From: Clostridia bacterium
GTDB taxonomy: Bacteria > Bacillota_A > Clostridia > Christensenellales > Aristaeellaceae
DNA length: 12,546 nucleotides
Reading direction: 5' to 3'
Assembly: GCA_900754775.1 (NCBI GenBank)
Contig: CAAEDZ010000240.1
Coordinates: 1-12,546 of the forward strand
Positions 1 to 7,660 of the stretch are shown piece after piece (the first letter of the stretch is position 1; the number at the start of each line of letters is the position of its first letter). The position numbers and the translations under genes are program-made. Below the pieces are notes generated by a model that worked only from the letters and a program-made list of their open reading frames with translations, did no database searches and was not told where the DNA came from.

Positions 1-546
1 CGCTGCAAAGCGGCTGTCCACGCTGCGCAACTGTCCGTCGAGCCGCTCCCACGAGGCGTCCATCGCCTCCAAAGAAGCGTTCGCACGCGCTGTGTCCGTG
101 CCGAGCGCCTCCAGCGCCCCGTTCGCACGCGCCGTGTCCTCGCCGAGCGCCTCCAGCGCTTTGTTTGTGCGCGTCGCCACCGCGCCGATGGCCTCGAGCT
201 GCTCGCCGCGCTTTGCCGCGCACCCGCCGAGCGCGTGCAGGCGATCATTCGCCGCCAGCGCGGCCGCTTCCAGCCGCTCCAGCCGGTCGCCGAGCGCTTC
301 CAACAGTTCGCCGCCCTGCGTCAGCCGCCCGTCCAGCAGCGCCAGATGGGCCTCCAGCTGTTCAAAGCGCGCCTCCAGCGCCGCCTGCGCGGTGGGGCGC
401 TCTTCCGGCCGCTGCGCGCGCGCTTCCAGCGCGTTCACGCGCGTTTCCACCTGCCCGAGCTTTTTGTCCACGGCATCCAGCCGCGCCTCCACGGCGGCCT
501 TCAGGGAGCGTATCTCCGTCAGAATGAGCTTCACGCCTTCGCTCAT
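1..546 (-). CDS. Coiled-coil protein of unknown function, partial (C-terminus beyond the left edge)
   Basis: I do not recognise this gene. The first 182 residues are visible and the frame is open to the left edge. The start ATG (546-544) has a GGAGGTG ribosome binding site six bases upstream. The protein is rich in Ala, Leu, Glu and Arg with heptad-like spacing throughout (for example LDAVDKKLGQVETRVNALEA around residues 23-42 and LLEALGDRLERLEAA near residues 81-95), which predicts a long soluble coiled coil. Residues 129-142 and 143-156 are near-identical 14-residue units (two heptads each), with a diverged third copy at 157-170. There is no signal peptide or membrane segment in the visible part. 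It begins 39 bases after the SRAP gene on the same strand, so the two are probably co-transcribed. Plus-strand open frames over the same DNA are Ser/Arg/Ala-rich and are judged to be shadows. A structural, phasin-like or partition-like role is possible but nothing here decides it. Confidence 0.7.
   Translation of the reverse strand, partial: MSEGVKLILTEIRSLKAAVEARLDAVDKKLGQVETRVNALEARAQRPEERPTAQAALEARFEQLEAHLALLDGRLTQGGELLEALGDRLERLEAAALAANDRLHALGGCAAKRGEQLEAIGAVATRTNKALEALGEDTARANGALEALGTDTARANASLEAMDASWERLDGQLRSVDSRFAA
37..162 (-). repeat. Tandem 42-bp coding repeat (14-residue units)
   Basis: Positions 121-162 and 79-120 are adjacent direct repeats of 42 bases that match at 36 of 42 positions; 37-78 is a more diverged third unit. 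They encode KALEALGEDTARAN, GALEALGTDTARAN and ASLEAMDASWERLD. Fourteen residues equal two heptads, so a gain or loss of a unit would keep the coiled-coil register. The repeats lie wholly inside the coiled-coil gene. Confidence 0.8.
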
Positions 547-585
547 AAGGCACCTCCGGCTTTTGTGTATTCTGCCGATATTGTA

Positions 586-1152
586 TCATAGACGCGCGCC
601 GGGGTCAAGCGCGCAGACGTCCGTCGCCGCCGCGCGCAAAAGCTCCAGCAGCGTTTTTTTCGCCTCCAGCCAGGCGCGGCGCAGCTCGCCGGAAAACAGC
701 ACCGGCATGCGCGGATGCACGCGCGCCGCCTCCGCCGTGGCCTCGCGGGTGAGGATGACAAAGCGCTTCTCCCCGTCCGCCGCGCGCCGCCACAGCCCGG
801 CCATGTACACCGCGCCGCCCGGCCGGGTGAAGGCAAAGCGCTCGTGGCCCGCCTCTTTGCCGCTCCACTCGTAGTAGCCGCTCGCGGGGAGCAGGCAGCG
901 CCCCGCGCCGCGAAACAGGGGCTTTTCCGCCGCCGTCTCGCTGCGGGCATTGATGATGAGCCGCCCGTCGCCGCCCGGCGCAAAGCCCCAGCGCATCGCC
1001 TGTATGCGCCCGTCCGCCAGCGCCGGGGCGCGGTCGCCGGGGAAAATGTCGCCGCTCAATTTGGCGTCCTCGCCCCGCTCCCGCAGCGTTTGCAGGATGC
1101 GCGCAAAGGCCGCGTCCCAGGTGTCGTGGCCGAGAAAGTATCGCCCGCACAT
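586..1152 (-). CDS. SRAP-domain abasic-site-binding protein (YedK/HMCES family)
   Basis: The 188-residue product is a single SRAP domain. Family members bind abasic sites in single-stranded DNA and form a protective thiazolidine crosslink through Cys2 once the initiator Met is removed; they act at replication forks. Visible family residues are the MCGRY start with Cys2, INARSET (Asn68, Arg70, Glu72), ASGYYEW with the catalytic Glu95, and HPRMPV with His146. All the expected active-site residues are present. It is shorter than E. coli YedK (about 222 residues), mainly in loops. The open frame extends upstream to 1206, but the start at 1152 is required because Cys must be residue 2, and AAAGGAGG (1161-1168) lies eight bases before it. 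The coiled-coil gene follows 39 bases downstream on the same strand. Nothing links its function to the metabolic operon on the other side. Confidence 0.93.
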   Translation of the reverse strand: MCGRYFLGHDTWDAAFARILQTLRERGEDAKLSGDIFPGDRAPALADGRIQAMRWGFAPGGDGRLIINARSETAAEKPLFRGAGRCLLPASGYYEWSGKEAGHERFAFTRPGGAVYMAGLWRRAADGEKRFVILTREATAEAARVHPRMPVLFSGELRRAWLEAKKTLLELLRAAATDVCALDPGARL

Positions 1153-1174
1153 GCGCGTCCCCTCCTTTGCCCTT

Positions 1175-1203
1175 ATCATACCATGTTTCCGGGGGCGCGT
1201 AAA
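1175..1203 (-). promoter_or_regulatory. Possible promoter of the SRAP gene
   Basis: Read on the minus strand, TTTACG (1203-1198) and TATGAT (1180-1175) are separated by 17 bases. The -10 matches five of six consensus positions and the -35 four of six. The predicted transcript start falls near 1168, at the first base of the AAAGGAGG ribosome binding site, which gives an unusually short leader. That closeness lowers confidence, and a start further upstream is possible. Confidence 0.35.
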
Positions 1204-1208
1204 CATTA

Positions 1209-1230
1209 GTTAAGACTAACGTTAAGTTAA
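1209..1230. repeat. Three GTTAA repeats, candidate regulator-binding site
   Basis: GTTAA occurs at 1209-1213, 1221-1225 and 1226-1230, within a stretch that also holds the inverted pair TTAGT (1206-1210) / ACTAA (1215-1219). The cluster lies just upstream of the candidate SRAP promoter and about 125 bases upstream of the mdh -35 element. AT-rich DNA produces such repeats by chance, so this is only a candidate operator. Confidence 0.25.
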
Positions 1231-1355
1231 AATATAGACACGCCATATATATCTCCATATACCCAAATGCGGAAAAATTATATACCGCAGGCCGTCCGGG
1301 GCGGCTTTGCGCCCAAACTGCGAAAAATCCCCTGCCTATTTTACGGATTTTCCCC

Positions 1356-1385
1356 TTGACCACAAATGAAACTTTGAAATATAAT
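1356..1385 (+). promoter_or_regulatory. Near-consensus promoter of the mdh-led operon
   Basis: TTGACC (1356-1361) and a perfect TATAAT (1380-1385) are separated by 18 bases, a strong housekeeping-sigma-type arrangement. The predicted transcript start is near 1392, giving a leader of about 117 bases before the mdh ATG. It is the only strong plus-strand promoter I see in the window, so it may serve all eleven downstream genes. Confidence 0.75.
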
Positions 1386-1394
1386 ATACATATA

Positions 1395-1410
1395 GGCATG
1401 TCTGCATGCC
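1395..1410 (+). promoter_or_regulatory. Perfect inverted repeat at the predicted mdh transcript start
   Basis: GGCATG (1395-1400), a four-base TCTG spacer and CATGCC (1405-1410) form a perfect inverted repeat that begins about three bases after the predicted start of transcription. Its position fits an operator where a bound repressor would block initiation, or a hairpin capping the 5' end of the mRNA. The sequence does not distinguish these, and I do not recognise a known regulator site. Confidence 0.45.
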
Positions 1411-1508
1411 AGATCGCCATCTTCCCTGATCGGCGGTTTCCTACTATGATAAATAGCGGGAAACAACACACTCCATTTGGGCTACGGGCTCAGAGAAAGG
1501 AAGCTGCT

Positions 1509-2459
1509 ATGAAGACCAAGATCACCGTCATCGGAGCGGGCAACGTCGGCTCCACCATCGCTTTCATGATGTCTGTCCAGCACACGGCGGACGAGGTCGT
1601 TATCGTCGACATCAATCAGGAGAAGGCTATGGGCGAGGCCATGGACATCCGTCAGGGCACGCCTCTGACCGCGCAGCCTGTGTCCGTCTACGCCGGCACC
1701 TACGAGAGCGCCGCCGGTTCGAACATCGTCATCATCACCTCCGGCATCCCGCGCAAGCCCGGTCAGACCCGCATGGACCTTGCCCAGACCAACGTCAACG
1801 TCATCAAGGACATCGCCCCGCAGATCACCAAGTACTGCCCGGACGCCACCTATATCATCGTTTCCAACCCGGTGGACATCCTCACCTACGTGTTCCACAA
1901 GGTGACGAACATCCCGCATGAGCGCATCATCGGCTCCGGCACGCTTTTGGACACCGCCCGCCTGCGCGCCCGCCTGGCCGAGTATCTGAACGTCAGCGAA
2001 AAGAACGTCCACGCCTACGTGTTCGGCGAGCATGGCGAGACCTCGTTCATCCCCTGGTCCATCGCTCAGGTCAGCACCATCAAACTGCTTGAGTACAAGG
2101 ACCTCATCAAGCTGCGCACCGGCATCCTCACCGACCTCGACTATGACGAGATCGAGAACTACATGCGCGCTTCCGGCGCCAAGATCATCAAGCGCAAGGG
2201 CGCGACCTATTACGCCATCGCCATGTCGGTCTGCGGCATTTGCGATTGCCTGTTCGGCTCCGTCAACGCCGTGGCCACCGTCTCCTCGATGCTCAGCGGC
2301 GAATACGGCATCGACGACGTCTGCCTGAGCCTGCCCATCCTCATCAGCGACGGCGAGATCCGCGGCCGCATCCTCCCGCGCCTGACCGACGCCGAGATGG
2401 AGAAGCTGCACGCCAGCGCCAACGCCCTGAAGAACGTCATCAATACGCTGACCATCTAA
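1509..2459 (+). CDS. mdh: NAD-dependent malate dehydrogenase (lactate dehydrogenase-like type)
   Basis: This 316-residue cytosolic enzyme belongs to the LDH/MDH superfamily and should interconvert oxaloacetate and malate using NADH. Visible elements are the dinucleotide-binding GAGNVGST (residues 9-16), Asp34 at the end of the second strand (favouring NAD over NADP), Asn120 in SNPVD, Asp148/Arg151 in [12 protein letters not shown], and the catalytic His175 in GEHGET. Overall it reads like a lactate dehydrogenase, but the substrate-selecting loop is [10 protein letters not shown]: Arg82 takes the place of the Gln that marks lactate dehydrogenases, which indicates a dicarboxylic substrate. The adjacent fumarase agrees. 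The frame is open upstream, but the start at 1509 follows AAAGGAAG and begins directly with the conserved first strand. It heads the plus-strand gene series and should supply malate for fumC. Confidence 0.92.
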   Translation: MKTKITVIGAGNVGSTIAFMMSVQHTADEVVIVDINQEKAMGEAMDIRQGTPLTAQPVSVYAGTYESAAGSNIVIITSGIPRKPGQTRMDLAQTNVNVIKDIAPQITKYCPDATYIIVSNPVDILTYVFHKVTNIPHERIIGSGTLLDTARLRARLAEYLNVSEKNVHAYVFGEHGETSFIPWSIAQVSTIKLLEYKDLIKLRTGILTDLDYDEIENYMRASGAKIIKRKGATYYAIAMSVCGICDCLFGSVNAVATVSSMLSGEYGIDDVCLSLPILISDGEIRGRILPRLTDAEMEKLHASANALKNVINTLTI

Positions 2460-2474
2460 AGCAAACAGCGCGAT

Positions 2475-2514
2475 CGGCGGAGCCCACCGGCCCCGCCGGT
2501 CTTTCCGCGTTTTT
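2475..2514 (+). terminator. Hairpin after mdh, possible weak or partial terminator
   Basis: ACCGGC (2486-2491), a CCC loop and GCCGGT (2495-2500) form a six-base-pair GC-rich stem, followed by CTTTCC, GCG and five T residues (2510-2514). The T-run is interrupted and starts ten bases from the stem, so efficient termination is doubtful. A competing pairing, CGGCGG (2475-2480) with CCGCCG (2493-2498), is also possible. It may partly reduce read-through from mdh into fumC. Confidence 0.4.
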
Positions 2515-2553
2515 CTGAACCCACGATTTCACCCGACGGAAGGAGCCACGAGC

Positions 2554-3924
<1,371 letters not shown>

Positions 3925-4007
3925 CGCAGGCTCGCCTGCGCTGAACGATGGCCCCGGCGGGCGCCCTTGTCCGCCGAGGCCATGGCACCCTTCGCCGGCC
4001 CATGGCC
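3925..4007 (+). promoter_or_regulatory. Structured intergenic RNA between fumC and hdrB with mutually exclusive stems
   Basis: Immediately after the fumC stop, CGCAGG (3925-3930) and CCTGCG (3935-3940) form a short hairpin. Next, ATGGCC (3948-3953) plus CGGCGG (3955-3960) pair with CCGCCG (3971-3976) plus GGCCAT (3978-3983) around a ten-base loop, broken only by one C-A mismatch. The right arm, extended as GGCCATGG (3978-3985), can instead pair with CCATGGCC (4000-4007). The two folds cannot form together. No T-run follows, so this is not a normal intrinsic terminator; it may be an attenuator-like switch, a processing site or a stabiliser that sets different levels for mdh-fumC and for the hdr genes. 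Confidence 0.45.
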
Positions 4008-4041
4008 GCGCGAGAAAAACCACGCAAAAGGAGCATGCCCA

Positions 4042-4836
4042 ATGCGCTATTCTTACTACCCCGGATGCACGCTCAAGACCCGGGCCAAGGAGCTGGACAG
4101 GTATGCCCGCCTGTCCGCCGCCGCTCTGGGCGCGGAGCTTGAGGAGTTGCCGGAATGGCAGTGCTGCGGCGCGGTGTATCCCATGGCAAAGGATGAGATC
4201 GCCACGCGCCTGTCCGCCGTGCGCGCCCTGATGAGCGCCCGCGACCTTGGCACGACGCTCGTCACCGTGTGCTCGGCCTGCCACAACGTCCTCAAGCGCG
4301 CCAACGAGGATCTCAAGGCCGACGAGAACTTCCGCACCAAGGTCAACAACTACGTCGCCCCCGAAGTCCCCTACGCCGGGGAAGCGAAGGTCATCCACTA
4401 TCTGGAGATGCTGCGCGACGAGATCGGCTTTGACGCCGTCAAGGAAAAGGTCGTCAATTCCTTCAAGGGCAGGAAGATCGCCGCCTACTACGGCTGCCTG
4501 CTTCTGCGCCCCGGCAAGGTCATGGCCTTTGACGACCCGGAGAACCCCCGCGTCATCGAGGATTTCATCGCCTCCATCGGCGCCACCCCCGTCCTCTACG
4601 GCCAGCGCAACGAGTGCTGCGGCGCCTACGTGACGCTGGAGGACAAGCCGCAGGCGCAGAAGAGCGCCAGGCGCATCCTCGATTCCGCCAGGGCCGCGGG
4701 CGCGGAGATGATCGTCACCGCCTGCCCGCTGTGCATGTACAACCTCACGGCCAACGCGCCCGAGGGCGCGGTGCCCGTCAAGTATTTCACCGAGCTTCTC
4801 GCCGAGGCTCTGGGCGTAAAGGAGGTCCAGGCATGA
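4042..4836 (+). CDS. hdrB: Heterodisulfide reductase-type subunit B (two CCG domains)
   Basis: The 264-residue product has two complete cysteine-rich CCG domains: Cys9, Cys41-Cys42, Cys77 and Cys80, then Cys152, Cys192-Cys193, Cys228 and Cys231. These match the CX31-39CCX34-36CXXC pattern that in methanogen HdrB binds two non-cubane 4Fe-4S clusters, the site of disulfide reduction. No membrane segment is seen, so it should be soluble. The open frame reaches back to 3967, but ATG 4042 follows AAAAGGAG (4026-4033) and starts directly with the conserved YYPGC, so it is preferred. The stop overlaps the hdrC start as ATGA. Bacteria normally lack coenzymes M and B, so the substrate is open: HdrBC may act on another thiol/disulfide or simply pass electrons toward the FrdB-like subunit encoded downstream. 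Confidence 0.92.
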   Translation: MRYSYYPGCTLKTRAKELDRYARLSAAALGAELEELPEWQCCGAVYPMAKDEIATRLSAVRALMSARDLGTTLVTVCSACHNVLKRANEDLKADENFRTKVNNYVAPEVPYAGEAKVIHYLEMLRDEIGFDAVKEKVVNSFKGRKIAAYYGCLLLRPGKVMAFDDPENPRVIEDFIASIGATPVLYGQRNECCGAYVTLEDKPQAQKSARRILDSARAAGAEMIVTACPLCMYNLTANAPEGAVPVKYFTELLAEALGVKEVQA

Positions 4837-5222
4837 GCGGACATACGAATCTGAAAGACACCGTGCTGGAGATCAGCGGCGTCAATCCCCGCAAGTGCAT
4901 GCAGTGCGGCAAATGCTCGGGAACCTGCCCGGCTTACGGCGAGATGGAGTACCATCCGCATCAGTTCGTCACCATGGTCGATCGCGGCCAGATCGAAAAG
5001 CTGATGGCCTCGCCCTCTTTGTACCGCTGCCTTGCCTGTATGGCGTGTCTGGAGCGCTGCCCGCGCGGCGTTGAGCCGGCCAAACTGGTCGAGGCCGTGC
5101 GCCTGCTCGTCATCCGCCAGCAGGGACAAAACCACATGACCGGCGACGACATCCCGGCAAAGCTCGATCCCGAGCTTCCCCAGCAGGCGATCGTCGCGGC
5201 CCTGCGCAAGTACGGCAAATAG
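4833..5222 (+). CDS. hdrC: Heterodisulfide reductase-type subunit C (ferredoxin-like)
   Basis: The 129-residue product is a small ferredoxin-like protein with two 4Fe-4S motifs: Cys22, Cys25, Cys28 and Cys32 (CMQCGKCSGTCP) and Cys66, Cys69, Cys72 and Cys76 (CLACMACLERCP). The length and motif spacing are typical of HdrC, which carries electrons from HdrA to HdrB. The start ATG at 4833 overlaps the hdrB stop by four bases, and AAAGGAGG lies just upstream inside hdrB, so the two are translationally coupled. There are no haem-binding or membrane segments, which excludes the membrane HdrDE type. hdrA begins 15 bases later. Confidence 0.92.
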   Translation: MSGHTNLKDTVLEISGVNPRKCMQCGKCSGTCPAYGEMEYHPHQFVTMVDRGQIEKLMASPSLYRCLACMACLERCPRGVEPAKLVEAVRLLVIRQQGQNHMTGDDIPAKLDPELPQQAIVAALRKYGK

Positions 5223-5237
5223 AGGAGAGATACGACT

Positions 5238-7235
5238 ATGCAGAAAATCGGCGTCTTTGTTTGCTGGTGCGGAAGCAACATCGCGGGCACGGTGGACGTG
5301 CACGCGGTTGCCGAGGCCATGAAGAACGTTCCGGGCGTCGTCTACGCCACGGATTATCAGTATATGTGCTCCGAGGTCGGCCAGCAGAAGATCCGCGAAG
5401 CGATCGCGGAATACGGACTGACCGGCGTCGTGGTGTGCTCCTGCTCGCCGCGCATGCACGAGGCCACCTTCCGCAAGACCGCGGAAAAGGCCGGGCTCAA
5501 CCCCTACATGGTGGAGATCGCCAACATCCGCGAGCAGTGCTCCTGGATCCACAAGGATAAGGAAGTCGGCACCGAGAAGGCCATCACACTTGCCAAGGCG
5601 GCGGTGGCCAAGGTGCTCAAAAACGCGCCGCTCACCGCCGGCACCAGCCCCGTCATCAAGCGCGCGCTGGTCATCGGCGGCGGCATCGCCGGCATCCAGA
5701 CCGCGCTGGACATCGCCGACGCGGGCTTCGAGGTGGACATCGTGGAAAAATCGCCCACCATCGGCGGCCGCATGGCGCAACTGGACAAGACCTTCCCGAC
5801 CCTGGACTGCGCGGCCTGCATCCTCACCCCGAAGATGGTGGACGCCGCCCAGAGCGAGAAGATCGACATCATCTCCTACGCCGAGGTCGAAAAAGTCTCC
5901 GGCTTCGTGGGCAACTTCACCGTCACCATCCGCAAAAAGGCGCGCTATGTGGACACCACCAAGTGCACCGGCTGCGGCGCGTGCATGGAGAAATGCCCCT
6001 CCCGCAAGGGCAAGAACGAGTTCAACATGGGCCTGAACACGCGCACGGCCATCTATATCCCGTTCGCGCAGGCCATCCCCAACGTCGCCTGCATCGATCC
6101 CGAGCAGTGCATCAAACTCAAGACCGGCAAGTGCGGCCTGTGCGAAAAGGTCTGCACCGCCGGCGCCATCGACTACAAGCAGCAGGATGAGGTCATCGAG
6201 CGCCAGTACGGCGCCATCGTCGCCGCCACGGGCTTCAAGCCCATCGACCTTGACGGCTTTGACGAGTACGGCTACAACACCTGCAAGGACGTCGTCACCT
6301 CTCTGGAGTTCGAGCGCATCATGAACGCCGCCGGTCCCACCAAGGGCCAGCTCGTGCGCCCCTCGGACGGCGAGCATCCGCATGAGATCGTCTTCATCCA
6401 GTGCGTCGGCTCCCGCTGCTCGGACGATGCGGGCAAGGGCAAGCCCTACTGCTCGAAGATCTGCTGCATGTACACCGCCAAGCACGCCATGCTCGTGCGC
6501 GACAAGTACCCGGATGTCAACGTCCACATTTTCTACATCGACGTGCGCACCCCCGGCAAGAACTTCGATGAGTTCTATCGCCGCGCGGTGGAGCAGTACG
6601 GCGTGGAGTACATCAAGGGCATGGTCGGCAAGGTCTGGGAGCAGGACGGCAAATTGATGGTGCAGGGCAGCGACCTGATCAACAACGAGCAGCGCCTCAT
6701 CGCCGCCGACATGGTGGTGCTGGCCGCGGCCATCGAGCCCAACCCCGGCGCGCGCGATCTTGCCACGATGCTGACCGCCTCCATGGACACCAACGATTTC
6801 TTCACCGAGGCGCATCCCAAGCTCCGCCCCGTGGAGAGTCCGACCGCCGGCGTGTTCCTCTCCGGCGTCTGCCAGGGTCCCAAGGACATTCCGGAAACCG
6901 TGGCCCAGGCGGGCGCGGCGGCTTCGAAGGTCATCGGCCTTCTGGCCAAGGATCATCTGGTCACCAACCCCTGCGTGGCCCATTCCAACGAGCTTCTGTG
7001 CAACGGCTGCTCGCAGTGCGAGAAGGTCTGCCCCTACGGCGCCATCACCTACGTGGACAAGGAAGTCCGCGGTCCCGGCGTGCGTGAGGTCCGCCGCATC
7101 GCCCAGGTCAACGAGGCCGTCTGCCAGGGCTGCGGCGCCTGCACCGTGACCTGCCCGTCCGGCGCGATGGACCTCAAGGGCTTTGCCAACCGACAGATCA
7201 TTGCGGAGGTGGACGCGATATGCAAAGCACAGTAA
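5238..7235 (+). CDS. hdrA: Heterodisulfide reductase-type subunit A, flavin and iron-sulfur core
   Basis: The 665-residue product is a full-length HdrA, the FAD subunit where electron bifurcation takes place in characterised Hdr complexes. In order: an N-terminal domain with Cys9/Cys11, Cys44, Cys67/Cys69 and Cys101; an FAD-binding VIGGGIAG (145-152); CAACILTPKM (191-200); an inserted ferredoxin-like segment with Cys243, 246, 249 and 253 and Cys291, 299, 302 and 306; further cysteines at 389, 394, 405, 409 and 410; and a C-terminal two-cluster ferredoxin with Cys588, 591, 594 and 598 and Cys629, 632, 635 and 639. All sites read as Cys, with no in-frame TGA suggesting selenocysteine. ATG 5238 follows AGGAGAG. 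The 3' end overlaps mvhD by 16 bases. Electrons would arrive through MvhD and leave to ferredoxin and to HdrC. Bifurcation here is inferred from the family, not shown by the sequence. Confidence 0.94.
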   Translation: MQKIGVFVCWCGSNIAGTVDVHAVAEAMKNVPGVVYATDYQYMCSEVGQQKIREAIAEYGLTGVVVCSCSPRMHEATFRKTAEKAGLNPYMVEIANIREQCSWIHKDKEVGTEKAITLAKAAVAKVLKNAPLTAGTSPVIKRALVIGGGIAGIQTALDIADAGFEVDIVEKSPTIGGRMAQLDKTFPTLDCAACILTPKMVDAAQSEKIDIISYAEVEKVSGFVGNFTVTIRKKARYVDTTKCTGCGACMEKCPSRKGKNEFNMGLNTRTAIYIPFAQAIPNVACIDPEQCIKLKTGKCGLCEKVCTAGAIDYKQQDEVIERQYGAIVAATGFKPIDLDGFDEYGYNTCKDVVTSLEFERIMNAAGPTKGQLVRPSDGEHPHEIVFIQCVGSRCSDDAGKGKPYCSKICCMYTAKHAMLVRDKYPDVNVHIFYIDVRTPGKNFDEFYRRAVEQYGVEYIKGMVGKVWEQDGKLMVQGSDLINNEQRLIAADMVVLAAAIEPNPGARDLATMLTASMDTNDFFTEAHPKLRPVESPTAGVFLSGVCQGPKDIPETVAQAGAAASKVIGLLAKDHLVTNPCVAHSNELLCNGCSQCEKVCPYGAITYVDKEVRGPGVREVRRIAQVNEAVCQGCGACTVTCPSGAMDLKGFANRQIIAEVDAICKAQ

Positions 7236-7660
7236 AGGAGTTCAAGCCCCTCATCGTGGCCTTCTGCTGCAACTGGTGCAGCTATGCGGGCGCCGATCTG
7301 GCCGGCTCCAGCCGCCTGAGCTATCCCGCGGATGTGAAGATCATCCGCGTGCCCTGCTCCTGCCGCGTGAACCCGCTGTTCATCCTGCGCGCCTTCCAGC
7401 GCGGGGCCGACGGTGTGATCCTCTGCGGCTGCCATCCGGGCGACTGCCACTACACCAGCGGCAACTACTATGCCCGCCGCCGCATGACGCTTCTGTTCAG
7501 CATGCTGGACTATCTGGGCGTCGATCGCCGCCGCGTGCGCGTGGAGTGGGTCTCCGCCGCCGAGGGCGCGCGCTTCGCCAGCGTCATGAACGACTTCGCC
7601 GCCACCATCCATGAGCTGGGTGAGAATGTGAAGCTGGAGGATCTGAGATGCAAGCAGTAG
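7220..7660 (+). CDS. mvhD: MvhD/FlxD-type iron-sulfur subunit linking an electron-input module to HdrA
   Basis: The 146-residue product matches the MvhD (methyl-viologen-reducing hydrogenase delta) family, a small 2Fe-2S protein that passes electrons from a hydrogenase, formate dehydrogenase or Flx module to HdrA. Conserved cysteines are visible at 16, 17 and 20 (CCNWC), 46 and 48 (CSC), and 69, 71 and 76 (CGCHPGDC). It overlaps the end of hdrA by 16 bases and the next gene by 13 bases, and GGAGG at 7205-7209 serves ATG 7220. No hydrogenase or formate dehydrogenase subunit lies nearby; Flx-type subunits follow, so FlxD is the better functional name and NADH the likely electron source. Confidence 0.92.
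   Translation: MQSTVKEFKPLIVAFCCNWCSYAGADLAGSSRLSYPADVKIIRVPCSCRVNPLFILRAFQRGADGVILCGCHPGDCHYTSGNYYARRRMTLLFSMLDYLGVDRRRVRVEWVSAAEGARFASVMNDFAATIHELGENVKLEDLRCKQ

Larger units (their letters stand above)
1153..1508. other. Divergent, AT-rich intergenic region
   Basis: These 356 bases separate the minus-strand SRAP gene from the plus-strand malate dehydrogenase gene and are much richer in A and T than anything else in the window. They contain a near-consensus plus-strand promoter, a weaker minus-strand candidate, three GTTAA repeats (1209-1230), an inverted repeat TGCGG-N12-CCGCA (1268-1289) and a 16-base inverted repeat at the predicted mdh transcript start (1395-1410). I see no credible small gene. 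The mdh reading frame stays open back to a TTG at 1356, but that TTG is the promoter -35 element. Confidence 0.8.

Noticed and set aside
92..874. Plus-strand 260-codon open frame (Ser/Arg/Ala-rich)
   Set aside because: It lies antisense to the coiled-coil and SRAP genes, has low-complexity composition and no recognisable motif; the minus-strand genes have good ribosome binding sites and family motifs.
1356..1508. N-terminal extension of malate dehydrogenase starting at TTG 1356
   Set aside because: The TTG is part of the -35 element and the extension covers the -10 element; ATG 1509 has its own ribosome binding site and starts at the conserved first strand.
1392..1508. Riboswitch in the mdh leader
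   Set aside because: Apart from the short inverted repeat at 1395-1410 I could match the leader to no known riboswitch class.
3967..4041. Upstream start for hdrB
   Set aside because: The extra 25 residues are unlike HdrB, fall in the hairpin region, and ATG 4042 has AAAAGGAG at the right distance.
4626..6983. Minus-strand 785-codon open frame
   Set aside because: Antisense shadow of hdrC and hdrA; the plus strand has complete, motif-rich products over the same DNA.
5238..7235. Selenocysteine or frameshift in hdrA
   Set aside because: All expected cluster positions read as Cys in one uninterrupted frame, with no in-frame TGA.
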